Source of the DNA: Apus apus | Taxonomy: Eukaryota; Chordata; Aves; Apodiformes; Apodidae | NCBI RefSeq assembly: GCF_020740795.1 | Contig: NC_067312.1 | Location: 41,190,905-41,254,904 of the forward strand | DNA length: 64,000 bases | Direction of reading: 5' to 3' | In this document: piece by piece, positions 50,207 to 60,500 of the stretch | How the letters are laid out: every line of letters starts with the position of its first letter | How positions within the stretch are numbered: position 1 is the first letter of the stretch | The notes under the pieces: model-generated | What the model saw: the letters and a program-made list of their open reading frames with translations, nothing else | The model's database searches: none | What the model was told of the DNA's origin: nothing | Translations under genes and position numbers: made by a program

Positions 50207-50620
50207 CAGCCCCTGTGCTTTGGGAAGCAAAGAGTTTGGGTGTGCCAAGGGGTGTGTGGAGTCACAGGGATGTGTCAAGGGGTGTGCGAGGAGGGCTAAG
50301 GGGCGTGCAGCGTCAGCCTGTGCAGAGGGGTGTGTGAAGGCCCCGTGTGCACAAAGGAAGGGGTGTGCAAAGGGTTTGCACGTGCATAGGAGTGTGCAAT
50401 GGCAGAGGAGCGTGTAAAGGGCTGCGAGAGGTCCGGGCTGTCAAGGGGGGTCCCGTCCCACTAGGGGGGGTCGGGGGAGGTGACCTTTTAGACAGTCTGT
50501 TGCAGGGCCAGGAGCCACCACGAGGACTCAGGAGGAACAGAAACATCCCAGCAGCCCCTGTCACTCGGCCAGCCCTGGGGTGGAAGTCACGACAATGGCT
50601 CCTAAGTGGTCACAAAAGGC

Positions 50621-50626
50621 TTTATT
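50621..50626 (-). terminator. Polyadenylation signal of array gene copy 1
   Basis: AATAAA on the - strand, followed by a T/G-rich stretch (CCTTTTGTGACC). It gives a 3' UTR of about 515 bp containing a duplicated ctaactactaggggctaagg motif (50,768 and 50,802). An alternative AATAAA lies closer to the stop at 50,946-50,951. Equivalent signals occur at 55,302-55,307 and 59,983-59,988. Confidence 0.6.
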
Positions 50627-51138
50627 CCACACATGCCTGACTAATTAGGAGTCGGGGATATCCTGCATAAACATCTTAATGTCTAACAGGGAGGTTAGAT
50701 AACTACACTTAACACTTAACTAAGAAGACAACACTCAACACCCCACAAAGAGGTAACTACACCGAACGCCTAACTACTAGGGGCTAAGGGAACATCAAAC
50801 ACCTAACTACTAGGGGCTAAGGTCACAAGGTGCTGCTGGGCCCAGAGCAGGGGCAGCACAGGGGCTCTCCAGCTCTGCCTGCGGCACAGCTCTCGCCTGC
50901 ACCCCCTGTCACCCCCAGACGCTCCCTGGGGGGAACCTGTGAGATTTTATTGTGCCCAAAGCAGGCAGGGCCGAGCAGAGGGGCTGGCAGCACCATGTCC
51001 ATCAGGGCTGTCCGCTGCAGCTGAGTGCCTGGAGCAGTGCCCGTGCCCCCATCCCTCGCGGGCCTCCCCGGGCCGCTCCTCCGGGCGCTGCGCAGGCTCA
51101 GGGACCCGCCTGGCGCTGGCACGGGAGGAGCTGGGCTC

Positions 51139-54100
51139 CTAGCTCTGTCTGGCCCTGCTGGAGAAGCAGAAAGCCCTGCGCAGAGCCTTGAAGATCCTCC
51201 TGAGGAGGGAGGGCCGGTGCTGCCGGGCCTGGGCCCGTGGGAGCGCGGCGATGGCTGAGGCGGAAGGAGAAGTGCGGGCGAGGGGCTGGGTGGGTGACGG
51301 GCAAGCTGCTGCCTGCTGCTGGGCTGCTGGGGCAGGGTGGGCTGTTTGGGCCTCAGCATCCTCAGCTGCCTGGACCGCTCTTGTTCTTGCTGCCCTTGCC
51401 TCACCCGTGCTGTTGGCAGGTTCCTCGCTCTCTGCCTCTGCTGCTGTGACCTCCTCGATGGGTCCCTGGATCACAGTAACCCCAGCCCCGCCTGTGACCT
51501 GGCTCACAGTGCACTGGTTGGTGTCCATAGGAGTCAGGTCATCACGTGAGGGGCTGTGCAGGGCAGCTTCTTTGAGTTCTTCCTCTGCTGCTGTGACCTC
51601 CTGGCTGGGTCCCTGGGACACAACCACAGCCCTGCCTGTGACCTCACTCATGGTGAACTGTTCAGAGTCCAGCAGAGTCAGGTCATCATGAGAGGGGCTG
51701 TGCAGGGCAGGTTCCTGTTCCTCACTCTCTGCCTCTGCTGCTGTGTCCTCCTCGATGGGTCCCTGGGACACAACCACAGCCCTGCCTGTGACCTCACTAA
51801 GGGTGAACTCTTTGGTCTCCAGCAGAGTCAGGTCATCATGGGCGGGGCTGTGCAGGGCAGGTTCCTCACTGTCTGCCTCTGCTGCTCTGTCCTCCTGGCT
51901 GGGGCCCCGGGACACAAGCAAAGCCCTGCCTGTGACCTCACGCACAATGCACTGGTCTGTGTCCAGCAGAGCCAGGTCATCATGGGCGGGGCTGTGCAGG
52001 GCCGGTTCCTTTTGCTCTGCCTCTGCTGCTGTGTCTTGCTCCTTGAATACAGGAGCTGGTGCTTTGGCCTTGTCTTGTGCCGCAGGATCCAGAGGCCCCT
52101 CTTCCTCAACAGCTCTGACCAGGGCAGAAGCTGCCAGCTCAGCTTCTATGATCCTCGCGGAGTCAGAAGATGGGCTCTGCTGGTCACCAGCTGCCTCTCT
52201 TGCAGACTCTGTGCTTGAGCTGCTGGGTTGGCTGGGTCTCTCCTTGGAGCAAGTGTAGGGGTCCTGAAGGAGCTCTGGGGACAAGGGCTTGACTCCAATC
52301 CTGTAGCCACTGATAGCATCTGTTTGAGACAGCTGCTGGTGGCTGTCGCCTTCTTTCTCCTCCTCCTCCTTCTGGGTCAAGGCCCCTGGTTTGTCTGCTG
52401 CTGCTGGCAGGACTTTCCTCCCTGCTGCCCCCACCTGATGCTCTCTGGGTCCATGGGCTTCCAGCCACTCCAATGTGTCCTGGCTGCCCAGGGCAGCCTT
52501 TGGGATTTCCCTCCGTGGGACCTCTAGCTGATGCAGCTTCAAGCTCACTTTGCAGACCTGGAAAGGAGAGCACAGGGATGATGGTAAAGGCAGCCTGGCG
52601 CCCAGCAGCAGATGCCTGGTGGGGACCTGCCAGCAGTGGTTGCTGTGGCACGGATGCAGGAGATGATGGGGCTGCAGCTCTGCAGAGCAGCAGCTGACTC
52701 CAAGCCGAGGGAGGCTCCATCACCCTGTCCTGCCCCCACCCACACCCTCCTTGGCACTCACGTTCTTGGCTCGGACATTGAGCTGCAGCGGCCTCGTAAG
52801 GGAGAAAGACTGCTCCTCGCCCTCCTGCTGCTGGAGCTGCCTCTCCTCTGGGATGTCCTGCTGCCCCTGCAGGGTGGCTTTGCTGGGCTGGGCCGGGCCC
52901 TGCTGGCTGGAGGCCAGACAGCTCCTCTCCTGCACCTCCAGACGCACCGTCTGGATGGGCAGGACTGACATGTGATCGACAGGAGCTGGACGCGGCGACA
53001 GCTGTGCTGTGATGCTCAGCTGGCCCACAGCGCACTTGAAGTTGTCTTCTGCCGCTGGTCCCCGGCATCCTGGTCCCGCGTCCCTGCCCGGGGCAGCAGG
53101 CACGGGGGCCGTGCCAGCAGCACTGCTGCCCCGATGTGCACGGGGGGCAGCAGGCAGGGGCTGAGCTGCAGGGGCCTGGCCGCCCTCAGCTGCCCGGCCC
53201 TCGGCTGCCCTGGTCAGTGTGGCCACAGCTGAGCTGCCTGCCCAGTCCTGCCGTGCCACCGGCTGCCGGCCGGGTCCCCAGAGCTCGGTGACAGCCCTGC
53301 TGATGGCCTCACGGACCAGGCACCGGGCTGTGCCCTGCCGGGCGGGGGCAGAGGCTGCGGGGCTGTGTGGGGCAGGCCTCCAGCTCTGCGCCCTGGCGGC
53401 ACTGCTGCCCCACTCATCCCAGACGCCCTGAGCAGGCGGGACGGGCTGTTGGTGGTGGCTGCCTGCAGCGCTGCGGGATGTGCCGCTGGGTGAAGGTGCA
53501 GCAGGTGCGGCTGGCAGAGGGGGCAGCTTGGGGCAGGAGCTGGCAGCCACTTCCCTGCCTGCAGCACTGCTGGACCTGCCCCTGCCGCTGGGCAGTGGTG
53601 CAGCGGGTGCGGCTGGCAGAGGGGGCAGCTTGGGGCAGGTGCTGGCAGCCACTTCCCTGCCTGCAGCGCTGCTGGACGTGGCCCTGCCGCTGGGCAGTGG
53701 TGCAGCGGGTACGGCTGGCAGAGGGGGCAGCTTGGGGCAGGTGCTGGCAGCCACTTCCCTGCCTGCAGCGGCGCTGCTGGACCTGCCCCTGCCGCTGGGC
53801 AGTGGTGCAGCGGGTGCGGCTGGCAGAGGGGGCAGCTTGGGGCAGGTGCTGGCAGCTCTTGGCGTTGCCTGCCCAGGTGCCGCTGCCTGCCTGGGGAGTT
53901 GTGGCAGGGATAAGCGACGGGCTGTCTGCTGCTGTGCCACCTTGTACACCAGGCTGTCCGACTGCAAGAGAAGCCAAGGAGAGAGGCTGCGTGAGTGTGG
54001 CCTTCATCCCTGCAGCCCCCGTGTCCCGGCTGACAGAGCTCCTGTGGCCGGGCTCCCCTCTCCTCCCACCCTGTCCCTCACATGGTGCCTCTGCTGCATG

Positions 54101-54159
54101 CCTGCTGACAGCCTCTTGGCGGGCTGAGAACGGGCCTTCTTCTCCTTCTCCATGGACAT
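51139..54159 (-). CDS. Unfamiliar 898-residue repeat protein, array copy 1
   Basis: There are three exons in the same phase: 54159-54082 (26 codons), 53961-52762 (400 codons) and 52557-51139 (472 codons plus TAG). Introns are 120 and 204 bp with GT...AG ends. Start: ATG 54,159 (MSMEKEKKARSQ), about 75 bp after the expected TSS for TATATAA at 54,269-54,263. An upstream in-frame ATG (54,276) precedes that TATA box. Exon 2 has four 34-35-residue Pro/Ala/Ser repeats (STCPKLPPLPAAPAAPLPSG, 53,505-53,880), then a more ordinary segment (FKCAVGQLSI, VLPIQTVRLEVQER). Exon 3 has four 48-50-residue acidic repeats (ALHSPxHDDLxLL ... EVTGRA) at about 51,440-52,040. The chain ends in a basic amphipathic stretch, SLLRRIFKALRRAFCF. 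I do not recognise the family, and no signal peptide or membrane segment is evident. The regular exon design, TATA box and poly(A) site argue for a real gene. Confidence 0.7.
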
Positions 54160-54262
54160 CTTGGGTGTCCACTGCTGCAGACGATCCTCAGGTGTGCGGG
54201 GGAGCTGCTGCCTCCTGAGGGAGATGCTCTCCTGCGAGTGGGCATCCCAGGGCTCGGGTTCC

Positions 54263-54269
54263 TTATATA
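54263..54269 (-). promoter_or_regulatory. TATA box of array gene copy 1
   Basis: TATATAA on the - strand, about 104 bp before ATG 54,159. The same motif is at 58,944-58,950 (copy 2) and 63,625-63,631 (copy 3). An RFX X-box-like element (gtgtccgggcaac, 54,305-54,317) lies about 35 bp upstream, with one mismatch to the GTNRCC-N-RGYAAC pattern. Confidence 0.55.
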
Positions 54270-55301
54270 CCCCCATGGTCACCACGGAGACCCCCATCAC
54301 AAGGGTGTCCGGGCAACAGGCCCCACATCACAAAGGCCTGGTGGTGGCTGTGGAGACACCCACCCCTCAGCAGCTGGGACCAGCTGGGACCGTGCTGGTC
54401 TGGTCTGGTCCTGGCTTGGTTGTAAGGGACAAGGCCCAGAGGTGGCTCCTGTAAGACGCTGCAAAGCTTCCTCGACTCCAAAACATGTGGCCACAGCTCT
54501 GGCCAAGGCCGAGGCCTCAGAGACGAGGGCTGTGCCTCTGCCATCAACATGTGGAAGAAGGGGAGGCGGAGAGCAGAGCTGAGAGCAACGCGGGAGCAGA
54601 GGGGAGAGCAGTGCGTGCAGGAGAGAGGACAGGAAGGGAGAGGAGAACTGCCCACAGCTTGTCCTGGGGACAGCCTGGAGCTTTGGGGTGAAATAACGGA
54701 GTAATTGGATTCACCCCGTTAACATCTTAATGAGCTGCAACAAAGAGCCCCCCACCCTTTGAGCAGGCGTGGTGACTTTCAATGCAGCCACTTTCAATGG
54801 CAGCGAGGGCTTAGTTAAACAATCACGTGTGTGAGTGTCAGAAAAATGTGACGAGATCAAGTTCTTTCTGGTATTTTGGGTATAAAAGCAGCCCCTGTGC
54901 TTTGGGAAGCAAAGAGTTTGGGTGTGCCAAGGGGTGTGTGGAGTCACAGGGATGTGTCAAGGGGTGTGCGAGGAGGGCTAAGGGGCGTGCAGCGTCAGCC
55001 TGTGCAGAGGGGTGTGTGAAGGCCCCGTGTGCACAAAGGAAGGGGTGTGCAAAGGGTTTGCACGTGCATAGGAGTGTGCAATGGCAGAGGAGCGTGTAAA
55101 GGGCTGCGAGAGGTCCGGGCTGTCAAGGGGGTCCCGTCCCACTAGGGGGGGTCGGGGGAGGTGACCTTTTAGACAGTCTGTTGCAGGGCCAGGAGCCACC
55201 ACGAGGACTCAGGAGGAACAGAAACATCCCAGCAGCCCCTGTCACTCGGCCAGCCCTGGGGTGGAAGTCACGACAATGGCTCCTAAGTGGTCACAAAAGG
55301 C

Positions 55302-55307
55302 TTTATT
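55302..55307 (-). terminator. Polyadenylation signal of array gene copy 2
   Basis: AATAAA on the - strand at the same relative position as in copy 1. Confidence 0.6.
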
Positions 55308-55819
55308 CCACACATGCCTGACTAATTAGGAGTCGGGGATATCCTGCATAAACATCTTAATGTCTAACAGGGAGGTTAGATAACTACACTTAACACTTAA
55401 CTAAGAAGACAACACTCAACACCCCACAAAGAGGTAACTACACCGAACGCCTAACTACTAGGGGCTAAGGGAACATCAAACACCTAACTACTAGGGGCTA
55501 AGGTCACAAGGTGCTGCTGGGCCCAGAGCAGGGGCAGCACAGGGGCTCTCCAGCTCTGCCTGCGGCACAGCTCTCGCCTGCACCCCCTGTCACCCCCAGA
55601 CGCTCCCTGGGGGGAACCTGTGAGATTTTATTGTGCCCAAAGCAGGCAGGGCCGAGCAGAGGGGCTGGCAGCACCATGTCCATCAGGGCTGTCCGCTGCA
55701 GCTGAGTGCCTGGAGCAGTGCCCGTGCCCCCATCCCTCGCGGGCCTCCCCGGGCCGCTCCTCCGGGCGCTGCGCAGGCTCAGGGACCCGCCTGGCGCTGG
55801 CACGGGAGGAGCTGGGCTC

Positions 55820-58800
55820 CTAGCTCTGTCTGGCCCTGCTGGAGAAGCAGAAAGCCCTGCGCAGAGCCTTGAAGATCCTCCTGAGGAGGGAGGGCCGGTG
55901 CTGCCGGGCCTGGGCCCGTGGGAGCGCGGCGATGGCTGAGGCGGAAGGAGAAGTGCGGGCGAGGGGCTGGGTGGGTGACGGGCAAGCTGCTGCCTGCTGC
56001 TGGGCTGCTGGGGCAGGGTGGGCTGTTTGGGCCTCAGCATCCTCAGCTGCCTGGACCGCTCTTGTTCTTGCTGCCCTTGCCTCACCCGTGCTGTTGGCAG
56101 GTTCCTCGCTCTCTGCCTCTGCTGCTGTGACCTCCTCGATGGGTCCCTGGATCACAGTAACCCCAGCCCCGCCTGTGACCTGGCTCACAGTGCACTGGTT
56201 GGTGTCCATAGGAGTCAGGTCATCACGTGAGGGGCTGTGCAGGGCAGCTTCTTTGAGTTCTTCCTCTGCTGCTGTGACCTCCTGGCTGGGTCCCTGGGAC
56301 ACAACCACAGCCCTGCCTGTGACCTCACTCATGGTGAACTGTTCAGAGTCCAGCAGAGTCAGGTCATCATGAGAGGGGCTGTGCAGGGCAGGTTCCTGTT
56401 CCTCACTCTCTGCCTCTGCTGCTGTGTCCTCCTCGATGGGTCCCTGGGACACAACCACAGCCCTGCCTGTGACCTCACTAAGGGTGAACTCTTTGGTCTC
56501 CAGCAGAGTCAGGTCATCATGGGCGGGGCTGTGCAGGGCAGGTTCCTCACTGTCTGCCTCTGCTGCTCTGTCCTCCTGGCTGGGGCCCTGGGACACAAGC
56601 AAAGCCCTGCCTGTGACCTCACGCACAATGCACTGGTCTGTGTCCAGCAGAGCCAGGTCATCATGGGCGGGGCTGTGCAGGGCCGGTTCCTTTTGCTCTG
56701 CCTCTGCTGCTGTGTCTTGCTCCTTGAATACAGGAGCTGGTGCTTTGGCCTTGTCTTGTGCCGCAGGATCCAGAGGCCCCTCTTCCTCAACAGCTCTGAC
56801 CAGGGCAGAAGCTGCCAGCTCAGCTTCTATGATCCTCGCGGAGTCAGAAGATGGGCTCTGCTGGTCACCAGCTGCCTCTCTTGCAGACTCTGTGCTTGAG
56901 CTGCTGGGTTGGCTGGGTCTCTCCTTGGAGCAAGTGTAGGGGTCCTGAAGGAGCTCTGGGGACAAGGGCTTGACTCCAATCCTGTAGCCACTGATAGCAT
57001 CTGTTTGAGACAGCTGCTGGTGGCTGTCGCCTTCTTTCTCCTCCTCCTCCTTCTGGGTCAAGGCCCCTGGTTTGTCTGCTGCTGCTGGCAGGACTTTCCT
57101 CCCTGCTGCCCCCACCTGATGCTCTCTGGGTCCATGGGCTTCCAGCCACTCCAATGTGTCCTGGCTGCCCAGGGCAGCCTTTGGGATTTCCCTCCGTGGG
57201 ACCTCTAGCTGATGCAGCTTCAAGCTCACTTTGCAGACCTGGAAAGGAGAGCACAGGGATGATGGTAAAGGCAGCCTGGCGCCCAGCAGCAGATGCCTGG
57301 TGGGGACCTGCCAGCAGTGGTTGCTGTGGCACGGATGCAGGAGATGATGGGGCTGCAGCTCTGCAGAGCAGCAGCTGACTCCAAGCCGAGGGAGGCTCCA
57401 TCACCCTGTCCTGCCCCCACCCACACCCTCCTTGGCACTCACGTTCTTGGCTCGGACATTGAGCTGCAGCGGCCTCGTAAGGGAGAAAGACTGCTCCTCG
57501 CCCTCCTGCTGCTGGAGCTGCCTCTCCTCTGGGATGTCCTGCTGCCCCTGCAGGGTGGCTTTGCTGGGCTGGGCCGGGCCCTGCTGGCTGGAGGCCAGAC
57601 AGCTCCTCTCCTGCACCTCCAGACGCACCGTCTGGATGGGCAGGACTGACATGTGATCGACAGGAGCTGGACGCGGCGACAGCTGTGCTGTGATGCTCAG
57701 CTGGCCCACAGCGCACTTGAAGTTGTCTTCTGCCGCTGGTCCCCGGCATCCTGGTCCCGCGTCCCTGCCCGGGGCAGCAGGCACGGGGGCCGTGCCAGCA
57801 GCACTGCTGCCCCGATGTGCACGGGGGGCAGCAGGCAGGGGCTGAGCTGCAGGGGCCTGGCCGCCCTCAGCTGCCCGGCCCTCGGCTGCCCTGGTCAGTG
57901 TGGCCACAGCTGAGCTGCCTGCCCAGTCCTGCCGTGCCACCGGCTGCCGGCCGGGTCCCCAGAGCTCGGTGACAGCCCTGCTGATGGCCTCACGGACCAG
58001 GCACCGGGCTGTGCCCTGCCGGGCGGGGGCAGAGGCTGCGGGGCTGTGTGGGGCAGGCCTCCAGCTCTGCGCCCTGGCGGCACTGCTGCCCCACTCATCC
58101 CAGACGCCCTGAGCAGGCGGGACGGGCTGTTGGTGGTGGCTGCCTGCAGCGCTGCGGGATGTGCCGCTGGGTGAAGGTGCAGCAGGTGCGGCTGGCAGAG
58201 GGGGCAGCTTGGGGCAGGAGCTGGCAGCCACTTCCCTGCCTGCAGCACTGCTGGACCTGCCCCTGCCGCTGGGCAGTGGCGCAGCGGGTGCGGCTGGCAG
58301 AGGGGGCAGCTTGGGGCAGGTGCTGGCAGCCACTTCCCTGCCTGCAGCGCTGCTGGACGTGGCCCTGCCGCTGGGCAGTGGTGCAGCGGGTACGGCTGGC
58401 AGAGGGGGCAGCTTGGGGCAGGTGCTGGCAGCCACTTCCCTGCCTGCAGCGGCGCTGCTGGACCTGCCCCTGCCGCTGGGCAGTGGTGCAGCGGGTGCGG
58501 CTGGCAGAGGGGGCAGCTTGGGGCAGGTGCTGGCAGCTCTTGGCGTTGCCTGCCCAGGTGCCGCTGCCTGCCTGGGGAGTTGTGGCAGGGATAAGCGACG
58601 GGCTGTCTGCTGCTGTGCCACCTTGTACACCAGGCTGTCCGACTGCAAGAGAAGCCAAGGAGAGAGGCTGCGTGAGTGTGGCCTTCATCCCTGCAGCCCC
58701 CGTGTCCCGGCTGACAGAGCTCCTGTGGCCGGGCTCCCCTCTCCTCCCACCCTGTCCCTCACATGGTGCCTCTGCTGCATGCCTGCTGACAGCCTCTTGG

Positions 58801-58840
58801 CGGGCTGAGAACGGGCCTTCTTCTCCTTCTCCATGGACAT
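55820..58840 (-). CDS. Unfamiliar 898-residue repeat protein, array copy 2
   Basis: Exons are 58840-58763, 58642-57443 and 57238-55820. The structure is identical to copy 1. It differs from copy 1 in the protein by one residue noticed by eye: Gln instead of Arg in VSxGPSQ within the first acidic repeat. There are no stops or frameshifts. The unknown function and the same alternatives apply as for copy 1. Confidence 0.7.
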
Positions 58841-58943
58841 CTTGGGTGTCCACTGCTGCAGACGATCCTCAGGTGTGCGGGGGAGCTGCTGCCTCCTGAG
58901 GGAGATGCTCTCCTGCGAGTGGGCATCCCAGGGCTCGGGTTCC

Positions 58944-58950
58944 TTATATA
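58944..58950 (-). promoter_or_regulatory. TATA box of array gene copy 2
   Basis: TATATAA, same position relative to ATG 58,840 as in copy 1. Confidence 0.55.
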
Positions 58951-59982
58951 CCCCCATGGTCACCACGGAGACCCCCATCACAAGGGTGTCCGGGCAACAG
59001 GCCCCACATCACAAAGGCCTGGTGGTGGCTGTGGAGACACCCACCCCTCAGCAGCTGGGACCAGCTGGGACCGTGCTGGTCTGGTCTGGTCCTGGCTTGG
59101 TTGTAAGGGACAAGGCCCAGAGGTGGCTCCTGTAAGACGCTGCAAAGCTTCCTCGACTCCAAAACATGTGGCCACAGCTCTGGCCAAGGCCGAGGCCTCA
59201 GAGACGAGGGCTGTGCCTCTGCCATCAACATGTGGAAGAAGGGGAGGCGGAGAGCAGAGCTGAGAGCAACGCGGGAGCAGAGGGGAGAGCAGTGCGTGCA
59301 GGAGAGAGGACAGGAAGGGAGAGGAGAACTGCCCACAGCTTGTCCTGGGGACAGCCTGGAGCTTTGGGGTGAAATAACGGAGTAATTGGATTCACCCCGT
59401 TAACATCTTAATGAGCTGCAACAAAGAGCCCCCCACCCTTTGAGCAGGCGTGGTGACTTTCAATGCAGCCACTTTCAATGGCAGCGAGGGCTTAGTTAAA
59501 CAATCACGTGTGTGAGTGTCAGAAAAATGTGACGAGATCAAGTTCTTTCTGGTATTTTGGGTATAAAAGCAGCCCCTGTGCTTTGGGAAGCAAAGAGTTT
59601 GGGTGTGCCAAGGGGTGTGTGGAGTCACAGGGATGTGTCAAGGGGTGTGCGAGGAGGGCTAAGGGGCGTGCAGCGTCAGCCTGTGCAGAGGGGTGTGTGA
59701 AGGCCCCGTGTGCACAAAGGAAGGGGTGTGCAAAGGGTTTGCACGTGCATAGGAGTGTGCAATGGCAGAGGAGCGTGTAAAGGGCTGCGAGAGGTCCGGG
59801 CTGTCAAGGGGGTCCCGTCCCACTAGGGGGGGTCGGGGGAGGTGACCTTTTAGACAGTCTGTTGCAGGGCCAGGAGCCACCACGAGGACTCAGGAGGAAC
59901 AGAAACATCCCAGCAGCCCCTGTCACTCGGCCAGCCCTGGGGTGGAAGTCACGACAATGGCTCCTAAGTGGTCACAAAAGGC

Positions 59983-59988
59983 TTTATT
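59983..59988 (-). terminator. Polyadenylation signal of array gene copy 3
   Basis: AATAAA on the - strand at the same relative position as in copy 1. Confidence 0.6.
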
Positions 59989-60500
59989 CCACACATGCCT
60001 GACTAATTAGGAGTCGGGGATATCCTGCATAAACATCTTAATGTCTAACAGGGAGGTTAGATAACTACACTTAACACTTAACTAAGAAGACAACACTCAA
60101 CACCCCACAAAGAGGTAACTACACCGAACGCCTAACTACTAGGGGCTAAGGGAACATCAAACACCTAACTACTAGGGGCTAAGGTCACAAGGTGCTGCTG
60201 GGCCCAGAGCAGGGGCAGCACAGGGGCTCTCCAGCTCTGCCTGCGGCACAGCTCTCGCCTGCACCCCCTGTCACCCCCAGACGCTCCCTGGGGGGAACCT
60301 GTGAGATTTTATTGTGCCCAAAGCAGGCAGGGCCGAGCAGAGGGGCTGGCAGCACCATGTCCATCAGGGCTGTCCGCTGCAGCTGAGTGCCTGGAGCAGT
60401 GCCCGTGCCCCCATCCCTCGCGGGCCTCCCCGGGCCGCTCCTCCGGGCGCTGCGCAGGCTCAGGGACCCGCCTGGCGCTGGCACGGGAGGAGCTGGGCTC

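Larger units (their letters stand above)
49849..54530 (-). repeat. Tandem array unit 1 (4,682 bp)
   Basis: The unit starts tgtgcctctgccatcaacat. It contains an intergenic part (to about 50,600) and one - strand gene. Compared with units 2 and 3 it has one extra G near 50,446, Arg in place of Gln at one site in exon 3, one silent change near 53,600, and five substitutions within its first 140 bp. The left neighbour is the retroviral LTR, so the array is interrupted here. Confidence 0.95.
54531..59211 (-). repeat. Tandem array unit 2 (4,681 bp)
   Basis: This is a complete head-to-tail copy, with the start motif recurring exactly 4,681 bp later in unit 3. I found no difference from unit 3 by eye. 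Confidence 0.95.

Noticed and set aside
50145..50417. Cys-rich + strand open frame downstream of the spacer TATA box
   Set aside because: It opens with GTG before the TATA box and has no ATG after it. The Cys pattern comes from the GTGTGC-like repeats.
50230..50420. Possible CRISPR-like or regularly spaced repeat
   Set aside because: The G-rich motifs are degenerate and irregularly spaced in a eukaryotic genome, and there are no spacers of constant length.
51556..52258. + strand open frames of 220 and 171 codons opposite exon 3
   Set aside because: Antisense shadows of the acidic repeats. Their Cys/Leu-rich composition simply mirrors the - strand codons.
53414..54172. - strand open frame of 252 codons overlapping exons 1 and 2 in another frame
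   Set aside because: It reads through intron 1 in a shifted frame. The 400-codon exon in the other frame joins in phase with exons 1 and 3 and is preferred.
53367..54218. Long + strand open frame (283 codons) across the array gene, repeated in each unit
   Set aside because: It overlaps exon 2 of the - strand gene on the opposite strand, and it is open because the 102-bp repeats and high GC keep all frames open. It lacks the splice and poly(A) logic of the - strand model.
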